DNA of 64,000 bases from contig NZ_JAERQJ010000001.1 in the NCBI RefSeq assembly GCF_016735115.1, positions 186,001 through 250,000 of the forward strand, in the 5' to 3' direction. A program made the translations under genes and the position numbers. This document shows positions 51,969 to 59,312 of this stretch, one piece after another (positions within the stretch are counted from its first letter, which is position 1; the number at the start of each line of letters is the position of its first letter). Under the pieces are notes generated by a model. That model was given only the letters and a program-made list of their open reading frames with translations, was not told the DNA's origin and did not search any database. This DNA comes from Aquimarina mytili (GTDB lineage: Bacteria > Bacteroidota > Bacteroidia > Flavobacteriales > Flavobacteriaceae).

Positions 51969-52709
51969 ATGGAAATGACTCAAGAATTATCAGAGAAAAT
52001 TGAAGCTTATATCCAGGGGATGTTATCAGGTACAGAATTGGCTGATTTTGAGAATATGATCTTAGAAAATCCAGAACTGAATAAACGGGTTAACATACAA
52101 AAAGAACTATGGGCTACTTTGAAAAACCAAAAATCTCTTGATTTTAGAAAAAAACTAATCACTATAAACCAAGAGCTCAAAAACGAAGCAGACACTAATA
52201 AGAAATCAACATTTAGTACCTACTGGAAGATAGCAGCTTCATTTTTGGTATTAATCGGGATGTCTACTTTTTTATGGTTAAATCATAATCCAGAAGAAGA
52301 ACTGTTTGCAGCGTACTATGCTCCGTATCCAATTGGAGATATCAAACGAGGAGCCGACACCGCTACTGATGATTTTAAAGAAATTGTATTAGACTATAAA
52401 CGTAAAGAGTATATAAAAGTTATTCCGGCCCTTGAGCGCTATGTGCAGCAAAAACCAGATAATGAGCAACTAAAATTATGTTTAGGGAATAGCTATTTAA
52501 ATACAAATCAACTAGCAAAAGCAGAAACATTATTTCAAAACTTTTCTTCAGAAAGCAAATATTATAGCGACGCTAAATGGTTCTTATCATTGACCTATCT
52601 TAAAATGAAAGAAGAAGATCAAACCACATTATTATTAAAAGAATTGATTTCATTTGACAATATTTATAAGCAAAATGCCGCTAAACTTTTGCAAGAAATT
52701 GAAGAATAG
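51969..52709 (+). CDS. Anti-sigma-like membrane protein with periplasmic TPR domain
   Basis: This 246-residue protein has an N-terminal cytoplasmic helical part (about 1-80, without the zinc HCC motif), one transmembrane helix (about 85-104, WKIAASFLVLIGMSTFLWL) and a C-terminal TPR-like region (about 140-246). The topology fits a single-pass anti-sigma factor that holds the upstream sigma at the membrane. An ATG at 51951 overlaps the sigma stop; 51969 is an alternative and is used here. Both the TPR part and the TPR-CHAT protein face the periplasm, so they could meet. Confidence 0.75.
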   Translation: MEMTQELSEKIEAYIQGMLSGTELADFENMILENPELNKRVNIQKELWATLKNQKSLDFRKKLITINQELKNEADTNKKSTFSTYWKIAASFLVLIGMSTFLWLNHNPEEELFAAYYAPYPIGDIKRGADTATDDFKEIVLDYKRKEYIKVIPALERYVQQKPDNEQLKLCLGNSYLNTNQLAKAETLFQNFSSESKYYSDAKWFLSLTYLKMKEEDQTTLLLKELISFDNIYKQNAAKLLQEIEE

Positions 52710-52794
52710 TTTACGCATGGCGATTTTTATATAAATATAAGTTGATTGTGCATCATTCTTTATGCTATTTGTAATAAAGGGATCATATTTCGCT

Positions 52795-52802
52795 TATCTT
52801 TG
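52795..52802 (+). promoter_or_regulatory. Bacteroidota -7 element next to a start codon
   Basis: TATCTTTG is a full match to TAnnTTTG and lies four bases before ATG 52807. A TTTG is present 23 bases upstream, longer than the usual 19. It suggests a leaderless transcript for the DUF6660-like gene. Confidence 0.4.
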
Positions 52803-52806
52803 TATC

Positions 52807-53124
52807 ATGAAATTTTTAACCGTACTTTTCTCATTGTACTTTTTCGCACTTAACTTTGTTCCGTGCGAAGATGCTCATACAAGCATGGACGATGTACAGG
52901 TTGAAGTCTGTCAAAATTTAGATATCTGTGATGATCATAATGGATCAGATCACTGCTCTCCATTTTGCCAATGTCATTGCTGTCATGTGCATGTAATTAA
53001 TTTTGATATCGTGCAATTTGAAACGCAATTAGCGTATATCCCTACCAAGATTTTCTCTCCAAACGAAGGGATTAGCGAAGATATAGTAGACCCTATATTA
53101 CAACCTCCTCAATTAATTGGTTAA
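52807..53124 (+). CDS. DUF6660-like Cys/His-rich secreted protein
   Basis: This is a 105-residue protein with signal peptide MKFLTVLFSLYFFALNFVPC. The middle is rich in possible metal ligands: CQNLDICDDHNGSDHC and then CQCHCCHVHV. Such small proteins are found in Bacteroidota next to a TonB receptor, as here (57 bases gap). Metal binding or sensing is inferred. I chose ATG 52807 because it follows a good -7 element; the ORF could start at 52762. Confidence 0.75.
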   Translation: MKFLTVLFSLYFFALNFVPCEDAHTSMDDVQVEVCQNLDICDDHNGSDHCSPFCQCHCCHVHVINFDIVQFETQLAYIPTKIFSPNEGISEDIVDPILQPPQLIG

Positions 53125-53181
53125 TACATAAAGAAACGTTCACGTTTCAGTTATTTTTTAATCAATTAAATCACACATTAA

Positions 53182-55386
53182 ATGAATATACAAAATGTAA
53201 CCCTGTGTGGTATACTAATGCTTTGTGTTTTAGTATCTCGACAAAGCTATGCACAGGATTCAACACAAACAAATACTATTGAAATTAAAGTCGTATCAGA
53301 AAAAGAGTCATTACCAGGTGCAACTGTGTATATCAAATCTTTAGAAAAAGGTGCGGTTACTGATTTTAATGGAATTGCCCGAATAGAAAATGTACCAAAT
53401 GGCGAATATATTGTATCGGTTTCATTTGTTGGATATACACCCATAGAACAATCAATTCGGGTACCATTTCAGACCCCACTAATTTTTTATTTGAAAGAAA
53501 GTGAAAGCACCTTAGATGCTATTGTTTTGCAATCTACGCGAAGTACAAGAACCATAAAAAACATTCCAACACGTATTGAGTTTATAGGTGCAGAAGAATT
53601 AAGCGAAAAAGTGGCAATGAATGCATCTAATATTGCCATGGTGTTACGAGAGAGTACTGGTATCCAAATGCAGCAGACATCGCTAAGTAGTGGTAATTCT
53701 AATATCAGGATACAAGGGTTGGATGGTCGATATACTCAATTATTAAGAGATGGTTTTCCTTTGTATAGCGGGTTTTCTAGTGGATTAAGCATATTGCAAA
53801 TCCCGCCTGTGGATCTAAAGCAATTTGAAATTATTAAAGGAAGTTCATCTACGTTGTATGGCGGAGGGGCTATTGCCGGACTGGTCAATATGGTTTCAAA
53901 AACCCCAAAAGAAGATCCACAATTGGATATCATGATAACCCAAACACACGCCTTAGGAACTACGTTTAACACTTTTTATGCAGCGCGTAACAATACATGG
54001 GGGTGGACATTATTTGGTTCTGGGGATTACCAAAAAGTGTATGATCCAGAAGAAGATGGTTTTAGCAATTTACCAGAAACAAAATCTGTAACCGTTAACC
54101 CTAAACTCTTTTACTATCCTTCAGAAAATACTACAATATGGCTTGGTCTTAATGGTACTTATGATGATAGAAAAGGTGGAGATGTAAGAAAGATAGAAGA
54201 TGGAGAAAATGGTATACATCAATATACAGAAGAGAATATTTCAAAACGACTAAGTACTCAGGCAGTATTAGAAACTAAAATCGATGATCAGCAATCTGTT
54301 ACCGTTAAAAATAGTGTCGCATTTTTTGATAGAAACCTAAATATACCAGATCTTACATTTGAAGGAAGCCAGTGGAATACATTTACAGAGGCTACATACA
54401 AAAGACAAGGTCAAAGGGCAGATTGGGTACTGGGAGCAAATTTATATTCCGTATCATTTGATGAAGATTCTCAATCTTTGGAGAGAGATCAAAAGGATAT
54501 TACATACGGGTTGTTTGTTAATAATCTATATGATATTTCTGAAAACTGGATTCTAGAAACTGGTCTTAGAACGGATTATGCTCAAGATTGGGGCGTCTTT
54601 GCCTTGCCAAGAGTTTCGCTACTATACAAGTTGAATAGTTCTTTTACCAGTAGAATAGGTGGAGGTTTAGGATATAAAATCCCTGATATTTTTACCGAAG
54701 AAGCCGAGTTTGTTAGTTTTAGAGATGTTCAGCCTATTGATAAAGATGCTTTAAATGCAGAGCGTTCCTATGGTGTTAATCTTGATTTCAATTATCAAAC
54801 CCCATTAACAGATGAAATAGAATTCTCTATAAACCAGTTATTTTATGTAACTGCAATTCGTGATGGCTTATTGTTAAATACTAATAATAGTGCAGGTTTA
54901 TTTCAGTTTGAAAATGCTGAAGAAGATATCGTAAGTAAAGGAGCAGAAACCAATATTAAGTTTACCTACAAAGATTTTAGATGGTTTTTGAACTATGCCT
55001 TGATTGATACAAGGTTAAATTATTTACCTGGTAATCCACAAAAACCACTCACCGCAAGACACAATGCAGGTAGTGTAATCATGTATGAGACTTCAAAATG
55101 GAGAGTAGGATTTGAAACCTATTATACCGGAACACAAATATTATCAAATGGGATAGAAACGACAGATTTTATTACAATGGGTTTACTAGCCATACGTAAC
55201 TTTAAGTGGGGTAGCACTTTTGTCAATTTTGAAAATTTCACCGACCGTAGACAAAGTAGATTTTCACCATTAGTATTGCCACCACATGATGATCCTGTAT
55301 TTCCTGAGATTTATGCCCCTACCGATGGTTTTATACTTAGTGTAGGGATTATTTTAAAACCTTTTGGTAATGAAGAAGAACATTGA
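53182..55386 (+). CDS. TonB-dependent outer membrane receptor
   Basis: This 734-residue receptor has a signal peptide ending RQSYAQ. A CarboxypepD_reg-like domain (about 30-110) has PGATVYIKSLEKGAVTDFNG. A plug (about 115-235) has IRIQGLDGRYTQLLRDGFPL and IKGSSSTLYGGGAIAGLVNM. A beta-barrel ending in SVGIILKPFG follows. The barrel is complete. The ligand is not known; the adjacent Cys/His-rich protein hints at a metal or metal complex. A strong terminator follows. Confidence 0.92.
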   Translation: MNIQNVTLCGILMLCVLVSRQSYAQDSTQTNTIEIKVVSEKESLPGATVYIKSLEKGAVTDFNGIARIENVPNGEYIVSVSFVGYTPIEQSIRVPFQTPLIFYLKESESTLDAIVLQSTRSTRTIKNIPTRIEFIGAEELSEKVAMNASNIAMVLRESTGIQMQQTSLSSGNSNIRIQGLDGRYTQLLRDGFPLYSGFSSGLSILQIPPVDLKQFEIIKGSSSTLYGGGAIAGLVNMVSKTPKEDPQLDIMITQTHALGTTFNTFYAARNNTWGWTLFGSGDYQKVYDPEEDGFSNLPETKSVTVNPKLFYYPSENTTIWLGLNGTYDDRKGGDVRKIEDGENGIHQYTEENISKRLSTQAVLETKIDDQQSVTVKNSVAFFDRNLNIPDLTFEGSQWNTFTEATYKRQGQRADWVLGANLYSVSFDEDSQSLERDQKDITYGLFVNNLYDISENWILETGLRTDYAQDWGVFALPRVSLLYKLNSSFTSRIGGGLGYKIPDIFTEEAEFVSFRDVQPIDKDALNAERSYGVNLDFNYQTPLTDEIEFSINQLFYVTAIRDGLLLNTNNSAGLFQFENAEEDIVSKGAETNIKFTYKDFRWFLNYALIDTRLNYLPGNPQKPLTARHNAGSVIMYETSKWRVGFETYYTGTQILSNGIETTDFITMGLLAIRNFKWGSTFVNFENFTDRRQSRFSPLVLPPHDDPVFPEIYAPTDGFILSVGIILKPFGNEEEH

Positions 55387-55418
55387 TCAGGTTATGTAAT
55401 TACTATTTATATCCAAAC

Positions 55419-55450
55419 AAAAAAGTCAAATCATTTGATTTGACTTTTTT
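55419..55450. terminator. Bidirectional terminator after the TonB receptor gene
   Basis: AAGTCAAATCA and TGATTTGACTT form a stem flanked by A and T runs. Confidence 0.88.
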
Positions 55451-55806
55451 GTTTTATCGCAAAATACTAGAAGTCATGATTAGTTTGGTCATAATTGTTA
55501 TAAAAACACAAAATATATTCGTAATAAACATTTGTTTTTCAATGTTTTATGTTAAAAAATGATTAACTTTAAAGAGTAAATATATGATAAGAGTTTTCAC
55601 GCTCTTCATGAAACATCTTTTACACCTCTTTTTGGCGTCATAACAAGAAGGGTACACCTCATTATTTTTTTAGAATTTGATAAATACTGGATATAGTTTA
55701 TGTAGTTATCTCTATATCGTTTTATCAAATGCGTGATAAATTATCTCGACTGTAAGCACAACGGTACCCCTAAGTAAAGTTTTATTCTGAAAATATTATT
55801 AATACT
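55451..55806. other. Gene-free stretch of about 355 bases
   Basis: I see no ORF, RNA or repeat. It is AT-rich, and no confident -33/-7 promoter pair for the next gene is visible. Confidence 0.5.
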
Positions 55807-57027
55807 ATGAGTACTATTTTTCTTGGCAGTTGTGACATAGGTAAAAAACCTACTAACACAAAAGAGTTTCTAGCACCGTACCACTATTTAGGTGTCCTAA
55901 AAGGCACAAAATCTTTCAGAGACGATGATCGAAGTAAATGGCGCAGATTTAGAGAAGTTGCAGGTAATGAAGTTACAGATTTACAACAATTTTTATTTAA
56001 GGCAGGTTTTATGCCCAGGGGAGTTATTGATGGTGTTTTTGATTATGTTACTCAAGCATCTACACGTTTGTTTCAAGAATATGTTAGAACTATAGAAGGA
56101 GAAATCAACATGATTCCAGATGGGATTATTGGCCCTTTTACCAGAAAACATATTGATCGTTGGAAAGCTTCTGGAAAAGTTTCGGAATGGGGGCAAGCTA
56201 CAACTTCTAATGCTTCCGAAGAATATAAGAAATGGATGAACATACTTCAGAAGACTAAGACACATTATCAGAACAACCATAATGCTATAGTATCTCAAAT
56301 AGCTCTTTTTAATAAAATTTCTGATACTCGAAAAGTAAAGGATTGGGATTTTAACCCCAATGAAATTCATCTTATTGGGATTCGAAGAGCTCAGGATGTT
56401 TCAAAAAGGAAACGAGATAATGACGATATTTTTATATTGTTAATCAATGGCATGGTTTTTAAATTTTGGGGATCAACCGATCCAAGTCAAACCATGGCAG
56501 CCGACCGATCAGATGAAGCATTTTTGGTAGAGGGACAACATAAGTATCGATTTGGATGGCATAAAATATCTTCAGAAGCAAAGGTATATCGGGCACTACG
56601 ACCATATCAACATGGAGTTTTGGTTTTTCGGGATCGAGATGATGATAATGCGCTTACCAAAGCAGATCTCTTACACGGAATAGATGCTAAACCAAACAAT
56701 ACCATTAATATTCATTGGTCAGGCATCGGAGAATCGAATTGGTCTGCTGGTTGCCAGGTACTAGTTGGAAAAAGCTATATTAATCATTTAGATAGAGTAA
56801 TAGATTGTTCGGGGTTTGCTGCAAAAAACTATAGCACCCTTAATGATATTAATGGAAAAACTAAAGGAGCATATAATCTTTGTGCAGACCTTATTCTAAG
56901 CTTTGCTAAACCTGGCGTAGATTATATCTATTATACCCTTGGTAGAGAATCTTCTTTAGATTTAGATACTAATCTTATGCCTAACTATGCTTCCGTTATG
57001 TTGAATAAAATGAAAAAAGTAGAATGA
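55807..57027 (+). CDS. Peptidoglycan-binding protein with L,D-transpeptidase-like C-terminus
   Basis: This is a 406-residue protein. The N-terminal part (about 55-120) has a PG_binding_1 pattern, VTDLQQFLFKAGF, GVIDGVFDYVTQASTRLFQE and PDGIIGPFTRKHID. After a helical linker, the C-terminal domain (about 180-375) includes NIHWSGIGESNWSAGCQVL, which resembles the H...S-x-G-C motif of L,D-transpeptidases. The Cys could be catalytic, but the match is partial. No standard signal peptide is seen; a Cys at residue 9 follows only eight residues. It stands alone with its own terminator. Cell wall binding is likely; catalysis is uncertain. Confidence 0.65.
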   Translation: MSTIFLGSCDIGKKPTNTKEFLAPYHYLGVLKGTKSFRDDDRSKWRRFREVAGNEVTDLQQFLFKAGFMPRGVIDGVFDYVTQASTRLFQEYVRTIEGEINMIPDGIIGPFTRKHIDRWKASGKVSEWGQATTSNASEEYKKWMNILQKTKTHYQNNHNAIVSQIALFNKISDTRKVKDWDFNPNEIHLIGIRRAQDVSKRKRDNDDIFILLINGMVFKFWGSTDPSQTMAADRSDEAFLVEGQHKYRFGWHKISSEAKVYRALRPYQHGVLVFRDRDDDNALTKADLLHGIDAKPNNTINIHWSGIGESNWSAGCQVLVGKSYINHLDRVIDCSGFAAKNYSTLNDINGKTKGAYNLCADLILSFAKPGVDYIYYTLGRESSLDLDTNLMPNYASVMLNKMKKVE

Positions 57028-57127
57028 GAATCATAAAATTACTTAACCTGGTTTTATTGTGACTTCACTTTTTAAGGGTGAAGAAATTATGCGTATGGAG
57101 TATGGCGAATAACGGATCCCCAAAAAG

Positions 57128-57157
57128 AAAACCCAATTCTTATGAGTTGGGTTTTTG
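57128..57157 (+). terminator. Terminator after the peptidoglycan-binding gene
   Basis: AACCCAAT-x8-GTTGGGTT stem followed by a T run. Confidence 0.82.
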
Positions 57158-57237
57158 TGTTAAGAGTACATTTCTCGTTTATTTCTAGAGACTCGTGATT
57201 GATTTTTAACTCTGTGGAGTAAAATACTATAGATACA

Positions 57238-57268
57238 AAAAAAGCTTCTCAATTAAGAGAAGCTTTTC
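57238..57268 (-). terminator. Terminator after the tRNA-Leu gene
   Basis: On the minus strand, AAAGCTTCTC-ttaatt-GAGAAGCTTT is a 10-bp stem followed by a T run, just past the tRNA 3' end. Confidence 0.82.
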
Positions 57269-57276
57269 TTTTTCAG

Positions 57277-57358
57277 TGCGGGCGGAGAGACTCGAACTCT
57301 CACACCTCGCGGCACTAGATCCTAAGTCTAGCGTGTCTACCAATTCCACCACGCCCGC
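57277..57358 (-). tRNA. tRNA-Leu (anticodon UAG)
   Basis: On the minus strand the acceptor stem is GCGGGCG paired with CGCCCGC with discriminator A. The anticodon stem CTAGA-CTTAGGA-TCTAG gives anticodon TAG in the seven-base loop. A long variable arm and GTTCGAGTC T-loop are present, as in a class II tRNA-Leu. CCA is not encoded. Confidence 0.95.
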
Positions 57359-57460
57359 ATTAAAAACTCTTACAATACTTAGGACTCTTTGTAAAAGCGA
57401 GTGCAAATATAAGCAATAGTTTTAAAATAAAAAGACCCATTCAAAAAAATATAAACTTTC

Positions 57461-57623
57461 ATACCAATTCTTGTATGAAATGACCGTTTGATAAATGGAG
57501 TTATTTTGATTTTAGACAAGGAAGAAAATCTATGGATAGCCCTAGCTATCGATACTATTTTATGACGAAGTATAAAACCAGAGGAAACTATTTTATACTG
57601 TTATTTTATATAAGAATTGGTAT
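57461..57623. mobile_element. MITE-like element with terminal inverted repeats
   Basis: The 163-bp element has perfect 12-bp ends ATACCAATTCTT and AAGAATTGGTAT, extended by imperfect pairing over about 35 bp. An internal hairpin GATAGC-ccta-GCTATC is near its centre. No transposase is encoded. It fills most of the gap between the tRNA-Leu and M20 genes. No clear target duplication is seen. Confidence 0.55.
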
Positions 57624-57655
57624 TTGTACTTTTAAGCCTAAATTAACTCAGATTC

Positions 57656-59047
57656 ATGCAAAATATAAATACTTACGTTCAAGAACACAAAGATCGATTT
57701 ATAAACGAGCTTATTGAACTACTCAAAATTCCATCGGTTAGTGCAGATACTGCCTATAAGGATGATGTAATTAAAACCGCAGCAGAGATTCAAAAAAGCC
57801 TTTTAGCTGCAGGTTGTGATCATGTAGAGATATGCGAAACACCGGGGTATCCGATTGTTTATGGAGAGAAAATTATTGATACTAACCTTCCCACGGTGTT
57901 GGTATACGGGCACTATGATGTGCAACCGCCAGACCCAATAGATCTTTGGGATAGCCCACCGTTTGAACCTGTAATTAAAAAAACAGAAATTCACCCTGAA
58001 GGAGCAATTTTTGCAAGAGGCTCATGCGACGATAAAGGACAAATGTATATGCATGTCAAAGCATTAGAGATTATGACCAAAACTGGGCAATTGCCTTGTA
58101 ATGTTAAATTTATGATTGAAGGCGAAGAAGAAGTTGGAAGTAAAAGTTTGGGTTGGTTTGTAGAACGAAATCAGGAAAAACTAGCTAACGATGTGATTTT
58201 AATTAGTGATACAGGTATGATTGCTAAGGATGTACCATCAATTACTACCGGGTTGCGAGGTCTTAGCTATGTCGAGGTTGAGGTTACAGGGCCCAACAGA
58301 GACTTGCATAGTGGTCTCTACGGAGGTGCAGTTGCCAATCCGATTAATATTTTAACGAAGATGATTGCTTCTCTTCATGACGAGAAGAATCATATTACGA
58401 TTCCTGGGTTTTATGACAAAGTAGAAAATTTATCTAATGAAGAAAGAGCCGAAATGGCTAAGGCACCTTTTTCTTTAGATGCTTATAAGAAATCATTAGA
58501 CATTAATGCGGTATATGGTGAAGATGGGTATACAACTAATGAGCGTAATTCTATTCGACCAACACTTGATGTAAATGGTATTTGGGGAGGATATACTGGA
58601 GAAGGAGCAAAAACAGTTATTGCCAGTAAAGCATACGCCAAAATATCAATGAGATTAGTGCCTAATCAAGATTGGGAAGAAATTACTCAATTGTTTAAAA
58701 AGCATTTTGAAAGTATCGCTCCAGAAGCAGTTACAGTAAAAGTAACACCACACCATGGTGGACAAGGATATGTCACCCCGATTGATAATATTGGATATCA
58801 GGCAGCGAGCAAAGCATATCAGGATAGTTTCGGAAAGACACCAATTCCTCAGCGTAGTGGAGGTAGTATTCCTATAGTTTCTTTATTCGAAAAAGAATTG
58901 AAAAGCAAGACTATACTTATGGGATTTGGTCTTGATAGTGATGCTATTCACTCACCCAATGAGCATTTCGGAGTGTGGAATTATTTAAAAGGAATAGAAA
59001 CCATTCCACTATTCTATAAATATTTTACAGAACTCAGCAAATCATAA
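57656..59047 (+). CDS. M20 family metallodipeptidase
   Basis: This 463-residue cytoplasmic zinc peptidase probably cleaves dipeptides. Metal and catalytic motifs are VLVYGHYDVQPP (H, D), ARGSCDDKGQ (D), MIEGEEEVGS (EE), ISDTGM and the C-terminal HSPNEHFG. RDLHSGLYGG begins the dimerisation domain. Length and motif order fit the carnosinase-like M20 group. A strong terminator follows. Confidence 0.94.
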   Translation: MQNINTYVQEHKDRFINELIELLKIPSVSADTAYKDDVIKTAAEIQKSLLAAGCDHVEICETPGYPIVYGEKIIDTNLPTVLVYGHYDVQPPDPIDLWDSPPFEPVIKKTEIHPEGAIFARGSCDDKGQMYMHVKALEIMTKTGQLPCNVKFMIEGEEEVGSKSLGWFVERNQEKLANDVILISDTGMIAKDVPSITTGLRGLSYVEVEVTGPNRDLHSGLYGGAVANPINILTKMIASLHDEKNHITIPGFYDKVENLSNEERAEMAKAPFSLDAYKKSLDINAVYGEDGYTTNERNSIRPTLDVNGIWGGYTGEGAKTVIASKAYAKISMRLVPNQDWEEITQLFKKHFESIAPEAVTVKVTPHHGGQGYVTPIDNIGYQAASKAYQDSFGKTPIPQRSGGSIPIVSLFEKELKSKTILMGFGLDSDAIHSPNEHFGVWNYLKGIETIPLFYKYFTELSKS

Positions 59048-59052
59048 ATTAC

Positions 59053-59088
59053 AATTACCCTGATCTATGATCAGGGTAATTTTTTTCT
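59053..59088 (+). terminator. Terminator after the M20 gene
   Basis: ATTACCCTGATC-tat-GATCAGGGTAAT is a 12-bp stem followed by seven T. Confidence 0.9.
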
Positions 59089-59312
59089 AACAATACTGTC
59101 GTATAGGCATATTGAATGAAACATCCTACATAGATAAAAATGTACCGCTTCTTTTATCGAAAATGGTAAATATCTTTCTTATTACCTGTTTAAAGTTGTA
59201 GTTTTAAACAAGATTATCCCTCCTTTATTCTTATCTGAAAATTTTACGTTCAGCGTTAGTTTGTTCTTTCAAATTAATGAAAATCAAAACTTTTAATTTT
59301 AAAAATTCTACA

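Noticed and set aside
53150..53182. Possible shared promoter block (ACACATTAA) just before the TonB receptor
   Set aside because: No GTAAC block is present at the required distance, so it is not counted in the regulon.
57532..57717. A 61-residue plus-strand ORF before the M20 gene
   Set aside because: It lies mostly within the MITE-like element and overlaps the M20 start in another frame.
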